Shown here: positions 25,735-35,074 of the stretch, piece after piece
How the letters are laid out: each line of letters opens with the position of its first letter
Numbering within the stretch: position 1 is the stretch's first letter
NCBI RefSeq assembly: GCF_016862395.1
Contig: NZ_BOMW01000064.1
Span: 1 to 64,000, forward strand
Length of the DNA stretch: 64,000 nt
Source of the DNA: Actinoplanes siamensis
GTDB lineage: Bacteria > Actinomycetota > Actinomycetes > Mycobacteriales > Micromonosporaceae
Direction: 5' to 3'
The notes under the pieces: model-generated
Seen by the model: the letters and a program-made list of their open reading frames with translations, nothing else
Database searches by the model: none
What the model was told of the DNA's origin: nothing
Program-made: the position numbers and the translations under genes

Positions 25735-26844
25735 ATGCGGGTGCTATTTCTGTCCACTGCCGGAATCGGACAGGTCTTTCCGCTGGTTCCGCTGACCTGG
25801 GCCTTCCGCGCCGCTGGTCACGATGTCCTCGTCGGCACCTGCGGCGAGAGTCTCGTCACCGCGCAAGCCGGACTGCTGGTCGCCGACATCGCGCCGGGTT
25901 TCCGGATGGCCGAGTTCGTCAGATCGACGCCGATCGAGGTCGGGAGGGAAGCCGCCCGCCGTCGTGACATGAGCTTCGACATCGGCTTGTTCGCGGGCGT
26001 GAACCGGCGGCTGGCCGAAGGCGCGCTGAAATTAGGGCGGGCATGGCGGCCCGATCTCGTCGTGCACGAGGAGATGGCCGCGATCGGTCCCTTGGTGGCC
26101 GCCGCGGTGGACGTCCCGGCAGTCCAGGTCAGCGTCACGTTCGTACCCGCCGGCCCGCTTCGGCGGGACTTCACGCGACAACTGGCGGACCTCTACGCGG
26201 AACTGGACGTGCCACCGGCACGGACACCACCTCTGACCTTGACCCTGACGCCTCCCAGCATGGTGGAGCAGATCGAGGGCTGGCCGATGCGCTTCGTACC
26301 GTACGGCGGCGGTGCGGTGCAGTTGCCATGGCTGCGGGAGCCGCCGTCCCGTCCCCGGGTCGCCGTGACGATCGGCACCGTCACGCCGATCGTCGAGGGG
26401 CTCGGCATCATCCGGCAGATCCTCACCGCCGTGGCCGACCTGGACGCGGAGTTCGTCGTCGCGCTCGGGGGCGCGGCGGTCGAGGATGTGCAACCGTTGC
26501 CGGACAACGCGCGAGCGGCCAGCTGGATACCGCTCGACGAACTACTGCCCAGCTGCGCCGCCATCATCCATCACGGGGGTGGCGGCACCACGATGACGGC
26601 TCTCGCGGCCGGCGTGCCCCAGCTGGTGCTTCCAAACTTCGCGGACCGGTTCATCAACGCCGACGCTGTCAGCAGGAGGGGCGTCGGCATCGCGGCCGAT
26701 CGCCGCGACCTGACGGCCGATACGATCCCCCAGCTCCTCGGCGACAGCGGACTGCGGTCCAGCGCGGCGTCGGTCGCCGCCGAGATCGGTGCCCTTCCCG
26801 GCCCCGCCGACATGGCCCTCCGGCTCGCCCGGCACGAGTGGTGA
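25735..26844 (+). CDS. GT1-family (macrolide/MGT-like) glycosyltransferase
   Basis: 369 residues from the ATG at 25735, preceded by GAGGAAG. The N-terminal acceptor domain begins RVLFLSTAGIGQVFPLVPL with the usual GHV-like AAGHDVLVGT. The C-terminal donor domain has the nucleotide-sugar motif IIHHGGGGTTMTALAAGVPQ and LPNFADRFINADAV. It would transfer a (deoxy)sugar to a natural product. No sugar biosynthesis genes are in the window. It could serve the enediyne to the left or, like RebG/StaG, the bisindole product to the right; position does not decide. Confidence 0.88.
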   Translation: MRVLFLSTAGIGQVFPLVPLTWAFRAAGHDVLVGTCGESLVTAQAGLLVADIAPGFRMAEFVRSTPIEVGREAARRRDMSFDIGLFAGVNRRLAEGALKLGRAWRPDLVVHEEMAAIGPLVAAAVDVPAVQVSVTFVPAGPLRRDFTRQLADLYAELDVPPARTPPLTLTLTPPSMVEQIEGWPMRFVPYGGGAVQLPWLREPPSRPRVAVTIGTVTPIVEGLGIIRQILTAVADLDAEFVVALGGAAVEDVQPLPDNARAASWIPLDELLPSCAAIIHHGGGGTTMTALAAGVPQLVLPNFADRFINADAVSRRGVGIAADRRDLTADTIPQLLGDSGLRSSAASVAAEIGALPGPADMALRLARHEW

Positions 26845-27724
26845 GCCGGCCGGTGCGCCGATGACGGCGGCCCAGGTGCGGCAGCAGGTCGGCGACGACC
26901 TGGCGTACAAGACCTTCTTCAGCGCCTGAATATGGGCGGCATCGGTATGACTTCTGGAGTCCGGGCCCGCATGGGCAACGCGGCGATCGAGACCTGCCGG
27001 CAGGCTTTAAGTCGCATTAACTCCGGCCAATCCGCTCTGGATGGCGACTGCTCTCCGATGTCACGGATCTTCGGTGCGCCAGGGATTTCCTCCTCGAGTA
27101 CATGCGGCAATTTCGCGAGCACATCATCCGTGTCCTCACCGTGCTGCCTCGATATTTGGCGGTGCGTGACGCTTTCCCTTCCTCGGGGTGGTCGTGGACG
27201 GGCCGATTCGCTGCGGGGCACGAGACGCGTCGGAGGAGGAGGACGAGTAGGACGGGGAGGATGAGGAGGATGAGAAGGACGAGGCCAGGCTTATTGGTCG
27301 CTCGCTGTTCACCGGCCGCGTCGGGGATCGCGGAGCGGGGTACTTTATCAAAACTTTTTGCCCTTGTCGGGCACGAACACGACGCGCTTCACGGTCCGAT
27401 CCGTCCAGGCCGTGTCACCTCGTCCTTGCCGGCAGGAGCGGGTAACCCCAATGGGTCGCTCCCTTCCCATTGGGGCTGTGTGTTCGAACTGCACCGCAGT
27501 AGGATCAGGGACTGAACGAGGCGTGAGGCAATAGACGGAACGAGGCTTGAGGAAATATTCGTACAGTCGGCGTGACTGACCAATCGTAAGCAACCGAACC
27601 GATACGGCGCAGTCTTATCCGCTCCGTTGAGTCGGCGAGCGCCGTCCTGATCCGGACATCGCCTGCGAACAGCAGTCCACCCCCTGCCATGGGCTCGTCG
27701 ACCTAAGGCGCGGGAGGCAATCGC
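26845..27724. other. 880-bp gene-free region upstream of the bisindole operon
   Basis: No frame has a recognisable product. It holds a ~55-nt almost pure purine tract (about 27232-27285, GGA/GAG repeats) and a perfect 10-bp hairpin (27446-27475). AT-richer stretches around 27340-27360 and 27540-27600 are candidate promoters for the amine oxidase gene. Confidence 0.5.
27446..27475. promoter_or_regulatory. Perfect 10-bp inverted repeat upstream of the bisindole operon
   Basis: CCCCAATGGG and CCCATTGGGG are exact reverse complements with a 10-nt loop. It lies 250 nt before the oxidase start and is not followed by a T-run on either strand, so an operator or processing hairpin is as likely as a terminator. 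Confidence 0.5.
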
Positions 27725-29329
27725 ATGGGTAACGAACCGTCACCGGCGACCATGCCGGTACCGTTGGGCACCACCCCTGACCAGGCTGCCGCCAATGGCC
27801 GGGCGAGCAGCAAGCGTCCGGATCCGACCGTGGTGATCCTGGGCGCCGGCATCGCCGGTCTGGCCGCCGCGTACGAGCTGGAGCAACTGGGGATTCCCGT
27901 CGAGGTGCTGGAGGGCAGCCGGCGACTTGGTGGCCGGATCTGTACCTTCCGCTTCGGTGACTCGGCGGACGCCCCCTTCGCCGAACTGGGCGCCATGCGC
28001 ATCCCTGCTGCCCACAGCAACACCCTTCGTTACGTCGCCCGATTGGGCCTTACCGAGGAACTGCGCTCCTTCGACAGTCTGCTGGCCGACAAGAACGCCT
28101 TCCTCCGTACCGCCGAGAAGTACATCCGCCTCGGCGACGCCGCCTGTCAGCTCATCACCGAAATCCGTGAGGGCCTGTCCCGCGACAGCTATCGTCCCGA
28201 GTCGTTGATGTTCGGCGCCTGGCTGACGCTGGTCGTCGACGCCATCGCACCACCCGATCAACGTCAGGATCTGCGTCAAGATCTGCGCACGCGTCTGCTC
28301 GACCACGTCGACAGCCTCAACCTGACGCCGTTCGTGCGGGAAAACGGCAACGCCTTCGACCTGCACGGTGTGTTCGCGGCCCACCCGTCCCTGCGTGAGG
28401 CGTGCCGCGACCCGCTGCGAGGTTTCCTGGACGACATTCTCATGGAGACCAGCACCGAGCTGTTCCGGCTGCGCGGGGGTATGGATCAGCTGATACGGCG
28501 GCTCGCGCGGCGCGTTCACGGGCCGATCCGTCGTCAACACCAGGTGGTCGGCGTGGATGTGGGCTCCGACGAGGTGGTGGTGCATTTGCGCGCCGAGGGT
28601 CGCCCCGTGGTGCGTCGCTGTGGCCAGGTGCTGTGCACGTTGCCCTTCTCGGTGCTGCGAGGGCTGCGGCTCAGTGGTTTCAGCGACGAGAAGCTCCAGA
28701 TCATCAATGGTGTGCAGTACGTCCCCGCCACCAAGGTGGCACTGCACTGCCGCGAAGCGTTCTGGCAGCGTGAGGGAATCAAAAGCGGTGCTTCACTGAG
28801 CGGCGGACGGGTGCGCCAGACCTACTATCCGCCGATCGACGGCGATCCCGCGTACGGTGCGGTGCTGCTGGCCAGTTACAGCATCGGCGAGGACGCCGAG
28901 CTGCTCGGGCGGATGTCAGCGGCGGCCCGGTACGCGGCTGTGCTCGCCGACCTCGCCCCCATGCATCCACAGCTGCTGCGGCCCGGCATGGTGCTCAACG
29001 CCAAGAGCTTGGCGTGGGGACAGCACCCGTGGAGCCACGGTGCATGTTCGGTTCGCTGGGGCATGGACGCGGCCGCGGCCGAGGAGCAACGCGTCCGGGC
29101 ACAGCGGCCGGAGGGGCGCCTCTACTTCGCCGGGGAGCACTGTTCGTCCCGGCCCGCCTGGCTCGAGGGCGCGCTCGAATCCGCCCTCGACGCGGTGAGT
29201 CAGATGGTCATGCGGATGGCGGCTGCTTTCCCGGCCCCCAGTTTGATGCGGGCGGCCCCACTGGTGCCAAGGCCTGTCGACCGGGCCGGGCGTACCGGGC
29301 TGCCGGTCGGTACGGAGCTGGCCGGATGA
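27725..29329 (+). CDS. FAD-dependent L-amino-acid (tryptophan) oxidase, VioA/StaO/RebO-like
   Basis: 534 residues. The Rossmann FAD site is VVILGAGIAGLAAAYELEQL (about 36-55), followed by the GG motif LGGRICTFRFG. AELGAMRIP is the substrate-side motif shared by L-amino-acid oxidases, and the C-terminal flavin motif is GRLYFAGEHCSSRPAWLEGA. The expected reaction is L-Trp (or a halogenated Trp) to indole-3-pyruvate imine, which feeds the dimer synthase encoded by the next gene. The overlap with that gene (ATGA) is the arrangement that supports this over a generic monoamine oxidase. The start has GGGAGG upstream. Substrate not proven. Confidence 0.87.
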   Translation: MGNEPSPATMPVPLGTTPDQAAANGRASSKRPDPTVVILGAGIAGLAAAYELEQLGIPVEVLEGSRRLGGRICTFRFGDSADAPFAELGAMRIPAAHSNTLRYVARLGLTEELRSFDSLLADKNAFLRTAEKYIRLGDAACQLITEIREGLSRDSYRPESLMFGAWLTLVVDAIAPPDQRQDLRQDLRTRLLDHVDSLNLTPFVRENGNAFDLHGVFAAHPSLREACRDPLRGFLDDILMETSTELFRLRGGMDQLIRRLARRVHGPIRRQHQVVGVDVGSDEVVVHLRAEGRPVVRRCGQVLCTLPFSVLRGLRLSGFSDEKLQIINGVQYVPATKVALHCREAFWQREGIKSGASLSGGRVRQTYYPPIDGDPAYGAVLLASYSIGEDAELLGRMSAAARYAAVLADLAPMHPQLLRPGMVLNAKSLAWGQHPWSHGACSVRWGMDAAAAEEQRVRAQRPEGRLYFAGEHCSSRPAWLEGALESALDAVSQMVMRMAAAFPAPSLMRAAPLVPRPVDRAGRTGLPVGTELAG

Positions 29330-32300
29330 GCGTCCTCGACGTGCCTCGTCTGCATTTCCGCGGCACGGCCACCACCAAGCTGCCCACCGGGCCGCGCAGC
29401 GGCCTGCTGGATCTGGCGACCAACCGGGCGCTCACCGACGACGGGCCGGTGCCTGTGACCATGCCACCGCCGGATTATCATGCCTGGCTGGAACGCCGGG
29501 GCAGCGGCGAGCCCTGCACCAGCGCGGCCGGCTACAACTTCGCCGGCAACAGCCACTTCTGGATCGACGCCAAGGTCGTCGCCGTCGAGTCGTCGACGGG
29601 TCTGGACCGCGCCGACCCGGTCGTCGGCCGGCAGGTGGACATGTGGGGCCACTACAACGAGTATCTGGGCACCACAGCCAACCGTGCGCGAGTGTTCGAC
29701 CTGGATCCGACCTCCCGCTGGACGACGACGGTCATGGTGGGGCAGTTCGGGCTCGGACGCGGTGACCGGTCGTACGAGGACGGCTATCTGCTCGCCGGCG
29801 ACGTGTCCGGATATCAGCCGCCTCGGTGGCACCACTTCGACTACTGTCGTGGCCTCCGGGAGCACCCGCTGGCTGCCGAGCTGGCCCGGTCCACGGTGCA
29901 CCAGTTCGTCCTGCCGGATGGTGGTGGCCTGCACTGGCTCCCGCAAGCATCGATGTCGCCATCGGTCGAACGGCTGCGCGCCGTCGTCGAGCAGCCGGAT
30001 GTGGACGGCGTCGTCGTCCAGTTCGCGCTGGCCACCATGCAGATGCCGGCGGCGCCGAACATGCCGAACCAGTGGGCTGTGTGGGGCACCGTGGCCCCGT
30101 GGCGCCGTTCCGAGCTGCAAACCTACCCCGCCGGACGGCTGCTGACACCGCGGGCTGCCGGATGGACCGAACGGCCGGTGCCTCTCCACAACGTCACGGT
30201 CGCGGTCGAGTCCGACCGGGTCACCCTGAACCTGATCACAGCGGTGCCTCTGGCCGGCCCCGGAGCGGACTCGCAGCTCTCCGCCCACCGGGTCCAGCTC
30301 GGCGACCTGGAGCTGCGGACGGGGCGGACCGGCCGCCTGATCGCGCGCATTCCACGGTCCGCCTACGCGGGCCCGGCGTGTGATCTGACCAGCGGAATCG
30401 TCAGCGTGCCGAACCTGCGGCCCGCCGACGGCCCCTCACCCGGTGAGGCACTGTGCCTGCTCGGGGAGGTGGACGGGCAGCGGCGCACGCTGGTAGCCGA
30501 GGAGGAGGTGACGGTCCAGACCGATGACGCCTGCCTGATGCTGGAGCACCCTGACCGATCGAGGAACGACGACCATGCGGTGACCGTGGGCATCAGGTCC
30601 TTCGTGCGAGGCCGGCCAGCGCCGGTCACCGGTATCCGGGTGCGGCAGTTCCTCAATCCCCGGTCCCGCCCGCTGGACCCGGCCGCGGCCAGCGCGTCGG
30701 CGCGGTGCGGTGACGTCGACCTCGTACAGGTACGGCCGGGACCGGTCGAGGCCGGCGGCGACTTCGCGGAGACCTGTGTGATCGACACCGACGCCCAGGG
30801 CGACGGCCGGTTCACCGTCCGCGGGGCCTGCGCCGGCGCGGGCCGGATCCTGCTCGCCCCGGGTCATGACGCAGGGCCTTGTCCGGTCGAGCCGCCCGGG
30901 TCCAGCACACTGGCCTACGACGACGCGGACGCCCTCGGATACTGGGCCGGTGCCGGGCACATGGCGGTACGGGTACTGCCCGACGACTGGCACCTCGCCG
31001 ATGTGCCGACCGAGGAGGTCACGTTCGACCTGCTGTACCGGGAGGTGCTCGCCGACTACGAGTTCCTCTACTCCTTCATGGGGGCCGAGGTGTTCAGCCT
31101 CGCGGACCGGTGCAAGGTCGCGACGTACGCCCGGCTGCTGTGGCAGATGTCTGACCCGGCGAACCGGTCGCGCACCTGGTTCATGCCACCGACGCGGGAT
31201 CTGTCCGCCGCGAAGGCCGGCCTGTTCCTGCGATTCCTGCGGCGCGAACAGTCCATGGCCCGGGTTCCACCACCGGTTCCGGAGCGAGCCCGCACCGGGG
31301 TGCCGATCACCACGCGCGGGCAGTTGCTCACGGCACTGCAGCATGCAGTGACGCTCGAGCTGGCGGTGATGTTGCAGTACCTGTACGCCGCCTACTCCGT
31401 CCCGACACATGGCGCGGCCCGCGAGTTCGTACGCCGCGGCCTGTGGACGCCGGACCAGGCCCGGCTTGCCTGTGGCGACGGTGGCCGCAGCCGTGACGGT
31501 GGCGTGCGCGGAAGGCTGCTCGAGGTCGCCCGGGAAGAAATGATCCACTTCCTGGCCATCAACAACATCATCATGGCGATGGGGGAGGGCTTCCACGTCC
31601 CGGTCTTCTCCTTCGGCACCTTGAACAGCACGCTGCCGGTGGCTCTGGACTTCGCCCTGGAACCGCTCAACGTGGGCAGTCTGCAGCGGTTCATCGCCAT
31701 CGAGCGTCCTGCCGGTGCGACGTCACCCCTCACCGGTCCGCTGGGAACGGATGTTCCTGCCGGGCGCGACGAGCACCGCTACCACTCCATCCCGGAGCTG
31801 TACGACGACATCCGCGCGGGCCTGCACCATGTTCCCGACCTGTTCATGATCCAGCGCGGCCGGGGCGGCGGGGAACACCATCTGTTCCTGCGAGAGTCGA
31901 TCAACGCGGTGCACCCCGACTACCAACTGTATGTCGACGACCTGGCCAGCGCGCTCTTCGCCATCGACGTGGTGACCGAGCAGGGTGAGGGTGGACGGAT
32001 CGAATCGTACGTCCGGGGCGGTGAGTCGCACTACGAGATCTTCCTCGGCCTCTCCGACCGGCTGCTCGCCGAACACGCCGCGGCCCGCGGTCCCGGACGG
32101 GAACTGTGGTCGCCGGCCTATCCGGTGGCCCGTAACCCGTCGTTGTACCCCGGCAACCCGAACACCGAACGGGTCACCGAGCCGGAGACGATCGCCGTGC
32201 TGGAGCTGTTCAACCGCGCGTATTTCATGATGGTGCAGCTCATGGTGCAGCACTTCGGTCAACAACCGGACGCCAGCCTGCGCCGTTCCCGATTGATGAA

Positions 32301-32574
32301 CGCAGCCATCGACGTGATGACCGGGATGATGAGCCCGCTGGCGGAGGTTCTGGTGACGATGCCGTCCGGGCGGCCCGGCACGAGCGCTGGCCCCTCCTTC
32401 GAGTGGGATACCGAACCCCGGTTCATTCCTCGCCCCGACGTCGCGAGCCGCTCGATGGCGCTGCGATTCGAGCATCTCGCCGCGGCATCCGACAAGGTGG
32501 CGGTCGCGCCGGAACGGGTCACCGAGATGTTCGCCTTCTACGCCGATTTCTTCGGCGCGGGGGTGCGGGCATGA
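29326..32574 (+). CDS. Chromopyrrolate/imine-dimer synthase, VioB/StaD/RebD-like
   Basis: 1082 residues, somewhat longer than the roughly 1000 usual in this family. The opening MSVLDVPRLHFRGTATTKLP is typical. The N-terminal half is a VioB-type heme domain (FAGNSHFWIDAKV, VDMWGHYNEYLG). The C-terminal part is a ferritin-like domain with Glu678 in TLELAVMLQYLYAAYS and Glu737/Glu738/His741 in REEMIHFLAINNIIMA. Such enzymes couple two indole-3-pyruvate imine molecules. With no VioE in the window, chromopyrrolic acid is the expected product (inference). It is coupled to the oxidase upstream and overlaps a small ORF downstream. Confidence 0.9.
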   Translation: MSVLDVPRLHFRGTATTKLPTGPRSGLLDLATNRALTDDGPVPVTMPPPDYHAWLERRGSGEPCTSAAGYNFAGNSHFWIDAKVVAVESSTGLDRADPVVGRQVDMWGHYNEYLGTTANRARVFDLDPTSRWTTTVMVGQFGLGRGDRSYEDGYLLAGDVSGYQPPRWHHFDYCRGLREHPLAAELARSTVHQFVLPDGGGLHWLPQASMSPSVERLRAVVEQPDVDGVVVQFALATMQMPAAPNMPNQWAVWGTVAPWRRSELQTYPAGRLLTPRAAGWTERPVPLHNVTVAVESDRVTLNLITAVPLAGPGADSQLSAHRVQLGDLELRTGRTGRLIARIPRSAYAGPACDLTSGIVSVPNLRPADGPSPGEALCLLGEVDGQRRTLVAEEEVTVQTDDACLMLEHPDRSRNDDHAVTVGIRSFVRGRPAPVTGIRVRQFLNPRSRPLDPAAASASARCGDVDLVQVRPGPVEAGGDFAETCVIDTDAQGDGRFTVRGACAGAGRILLAPGHDAGPCPVEPPGSSTLAYDDADALGYWAGAGHMAVRVLPDDWHLADVPTEEVTFDLLYREVLADYEFLYSFMGAEVFSLADRCKVATYARLLWQMSDPANRSRTWFMPPTRDLSAAKAGLFLRFLRREQSMARVPPPVPERARTGVPITTRGQLLTALQHAVTLELAVMLQYLYAAYSVPTHGAAREFVRRGLWTPDQARLACGDGGRSRDGGVRGRLLEVAREEMIHFLAINNIIMAMGEGFHVPVFSFGTLNSTLPVALDFALEPLNVGSLQRFIAIERPAGATSPLTGPLGTDVPAGRDEHRYHSIPELYDDIRAGLHHVPDLFMIQRGRGGGEHHLFLRESINAVHPDYQLYVDDLASALFAIDVVTEQGEGGRIESYVRGGESHYEIFLGLSDRLLAEHAAARGPGRELWSPAYPVARNPSLYPGNPNTERVTEPETIAVLELFNRAYFMMVQLMVQHFGQQPDASLRRSRLMNAAIDVMTGMMSPLAEVLVTMPSGRPGTSAGPSFEWDTEPRFIPRPDVASRSMALRFEHLAAASDKVAVAPERVTEMFAFYADFFGAGVRA

Positions 32575-32867
32575 CTTCCGTCGCCGACGCCGGCCGCTCG
32601 ACCGGACAGGTGCCGCACGCCGACGATCTGGTCTTCCACGGCCCGTCACGGCTGCTCGTACACCCCGGGAAACTGCTGATCGCGGCGCCATCCGAAACAC
32701 CTACCGCTTTCTGGAGAGACCATGACGACCAGACAACTCCCCACCGACCAGGACGAGACGATGCGCTTGCTTCGGATGGCGGAGGGGCTCGGCGCGGCCC
32801 GCCTTCTGCAACTCGCCGTCGAGTTGGACGTGGCAGGCCTGCTGGCGGACGGTCCGCGCAGTGCTGA
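32571..32867 (+). CDS. Small ORF coupled to the dimer synthase, function unknown
   Basis: 98 codons. The ATG overlaps the synthase TGA (ATGA). The first ~50 residues (ADDLVFHGPSRLLVHPGKLL) look like real coding sequence. The rest runs out of frame inside the methyltransferase gene and becomes Arg/Gly-rich. It may be a true short gene, the start of a gene truncated by fusion to the methyltransferase region, or a coupling leader. I recognise no family, and it is not VioE-like. Confidence 0.4.
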   Translation: MTSVADAGRSTGQVPHADDLVFHGPSRLLVHPGKLLIAAPSETPTAFWRDHDDQTTPHRPGRDDALASDGGGARRGPPSATRRRVGRGRPAGGRSAQC

Positions 32868-33744
32868 GGAACTCGCCGAGACGACGGCGACGCATCCGCG
32901 GGGACTGCACCGGTTGCTCAGGGCCCTGGCGGGAATCGGCGTCTGCACCGAGGCAGCCGCCGGCCGGTTCGCGCTCACCGAGATGGGCAAGCGATTGAAT
33001 GCCGATCATCCGCAGTCGCTGCACTGGTGGGTGCGCTTCCAGAGCATGCTGAACCCGGTCTACGACGACGCCGCGAGCAGCGTCCGCGCTCAGGTTCCGG
33101 CCTTCTCCGCGGTATACGGAGAGCCGATCTTCGAGCACCTCGCCCACCATCCCGAGCACGGCGAGATATTCCATTCCGCCATGGCGGAGCACAGCCGGGT
33201 CATGGGCATGGTCCTGGCCAACGGGTACGACTTCGGCGGGGTCCGGCGCATCGTCGACGTCGGTGGCGGCAACGGCAGTCTGCTGACCGTGTTGCTGCAG
33301 CGGTACCCGCGGGCCGAAGGGGTCGTGTTCGAGCTGCCGGAGGTCGCTGAGGTGGCACAGAAGCGGATATCGGCCGCCGGGCTCTCCGAACGGTGTTCCG
33401 TGGTCGGCGGCGACTTCCTGCGCGAAGTACCGGCCGGCGCGGACCTCTATCTCCTCAAAGGAGTGCTGCACAACTGGTCCGACGCGGACGCGGTCACCCT
33501 GCTGCGCAACTGCCGGACCGCGATGACCCCGGAGAGTCGATTGCTGCTGATCGAGGCCGTCGTTCCGCCGGGCGACGATTTCCATCCCAGCAAGGTGCTC
33601 GACGTCGCCATGATGATCGTGTACGGCGGCCGGGAGCGAACCCTGACCGAGCACATCGAACTGCTGGACGAGGCCGGGCTGCGATTCGGCCACATGGTGG
33701 AGGCGGCCGCCCCGCTCAGCGTCATCGAGGCAGTCCCGGCCTGA
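32722..33744 (+). CDS. SAM-dependent O-methyltransferase (acetylserotonin/hydroxyneurosporene type)
   Basis: 340 residues. An N-terminal winged-helix dimerisation domain (AARLLQLAVELDVAGLLADG, TATHPRGLHRLLRALAGIG) is followed by the SAM site IVDVGGGNGSLLTVLL near residue 175. The catalytic-base region LKGVLHNWSDADAV lies near 250, with LLIEAVVPPGD after it. Length and layout match small-molecule O-methyltransferases. In this operon it could methylate a carboxylate or hydroxyl of the bisindole, as in the methyl esters of chromopyrrolic acid known as lycogarubin/lynamicin-type compounds (inference). The start follows GGAGAG. Confidence 0.88.
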   Translation: MTTRQLPTDQDETMRLLRMAEGLGAARLLQLAVELDVAGLLADGPRSAEELAETTATHPRGLHRLLRALAGIGVCTEAAAGRFALTEMGKRLNADHPQSLHWWVRFQSMLNPVYDDAASSVRAQVPAFSAVYGEPIFEHLAHHPEHGEIFHSAMAEHSRVMGMVLANGYDFGGVRRIVDVGGGNGSLLTVLLQRYPRAEGVVFELPEVAEVAQKRISAAGLSERCSVVGGDFLREVPAGADLYLLKGVLHNWSDADAVTLLRNCRTAMTPESRLLLIEAVVPPGDDFHPSKVLDVAMMIVYGGRERTLTEHIELLDEAGLRFGHMVEAAAPLSVIEAVPA

Positions 33745-33802
33745 CCGCGGCACACGGAGCCTGGACACCCGCGCCACCTCCCGCCCGAGTTGGAGGACTT
33801 CC

Positions 33803-35074
33803 GTGTTACAGCCGTACCGCCAGCTGTTCACCGCGCCCGGTGCCGGCGCGTTCACCCTCAGCGCCCTGCCCGCGCGACTGGCCATCTCAATGCTCGGCGT
33901 CAGTGTGGTGATCATGGTGGCGACGCTGCGGGACTCGTACGCCCTGGCCGGCGCCGTCTCGGCGACGGGTCTCGCCGCCGTCGCCGTCGCCGGGCCGTGG
34001 ATCGGTCGTCTCGTGGACCGGTACGGTCAGGCCCGCATCGCCGTGCCGGCCGCGCTGGTCTCCGCCGTCTCGGCGACCCTTCTGGTGATCTGCATCGATG
34101 CCGGCGTGCCGTCGTGGACGCTGTTCGTGGTCTGGGTCGGCACATCCGGCACCCCGAACGTCGGCGCCCTCACCCGGGCGCGATGGGCGGCTCTCTTCGC
34201 GGACCAGCCGGAGATGCGGCACAGCGCGAACGCGGTCGAGCAGTCCCTGGACGAGTTGTGCTTCATGACCGGGCCGGTACTCGCGGCACTGCTCTGCACC
34301 ATGGTCGCCCCGCAGGCGGGGCTGGTCGTGGCGACCGCGCTGATGCTGGTGGGCGCGTTGTCGCTGGCGGCCCAGCGCCGCACCGAGCCGCCGGTCCACC
34401 AGGTCCGCGAGCGCGGGGATTCCCCGATCCGGGTCCGCGGCGTGCTCGAGATCGCGGTGACGTTCCTGTTCACCGGCATGGTCTTCGGCGGCATCGAAGT
34501 GGCCACCGTGGCCTACACGGAATCGCTCGGCCATCCCGCCGCGGCCGGCGTCATCCTGGGCCTGCTGGCAGGCGGCTCAGCCGTCGCCGGCCTGGCGTTC
34601 GGCGCCGCCAAGGTACGCGGCAGGACCCCGGTACGTTTCCTGATCTGTGTGGCCGGCATGGCGGTACTGATGCAGCCGGTCCTGCTGGCGGGCGACGTGT
34701 GGACGCTGGGTGTGCTGCTCTTCTTCGCCGGTCTCGCCACCGCCCCCACCATGATCACCAGCATGACGCTGGTGCACGAGCTGGTTCCGCCGTCCCGGAT
34801 CACCGAGGGCATGACGCTGACCACCACCGGCCTGCTGATCGGCATCGCCGCCGGAAACTCGGTGGGTGGCTGGGTGGTCGAGGAGGCCGGCGCTCGTACC
34901 GGTTACGCCACCCCGGCGGTCGCCGCCGTTCTCGCCCTGCTGACCGCGCTGATCGGTTTCGGCCGGGCGCTTGGCGGCTCCCGCCGCGTCGCGGAAAGCA
35001 CCCCGGGAACCCGTGACAATTCGAGGCCGCCCGGCTCCCGTGACCTCCCGGAAAAGAGTCCCGAAGCCTCTTGA
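33803..35074 (+). CDS. MFS exporter of the bisindole operon
   Basis: 423 residues from a GTG at 33803 with GGAGGA upstream. Twelve hydrophobic spans are seen, with a motif-A-like GRLVDRYGQARI near residue 70 and RARWAALFADQPEMRHSANA in the middle. The tail is hydrophilic (TPGTRDNSRPPGSRD). It is 58 nt after the methyltransferase in the same direction and is the likely export or self-protection function of module B. The gene ends at the edge of a transposase fragment. Confidence 0.87.
   Translation: MLQPYRQLFTAPGAGAFTLSALPARLAISMLGVSVVIMVATLRDSYALAGAVSATGLAAVAVAGPWIGRLVDRYGQARIAVPAALVSAVSATLLVICIDAGVPSWTLFVVWVGTSGTPNVGALTRARWAALFADQPEMRHSANAVEQSLDELCFMTGPVLAALLCTMVAPQAGLVVATALMLVGALSLAAQRRTEPPVHQVRERGDSPIRVRGVLEIAVTFLFTGMVFGGIEVATVAYTESLGHPAAAGVILGLLAGGSAVAGLAFGAAKVRGRTPVRFLICVAGMAVLMQPVLLAGDVWTLGVLLFFAGLATAPTMITSMTLVHELVPPSRITEGMTLTTTGLLIGIAAGNSVGGWVVEEAGARTGYATPAVAAVLALLTALIGFGRALGGSRRVAESTPGTRDNSRPPGSRDLPEKSPEAS

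Noticed and set aside
29326-32867. Violacein-type pathway
   Set aside because: No VioE, VioC or VioD homologue is present; the small ORF after the synthase is not VioE-like.
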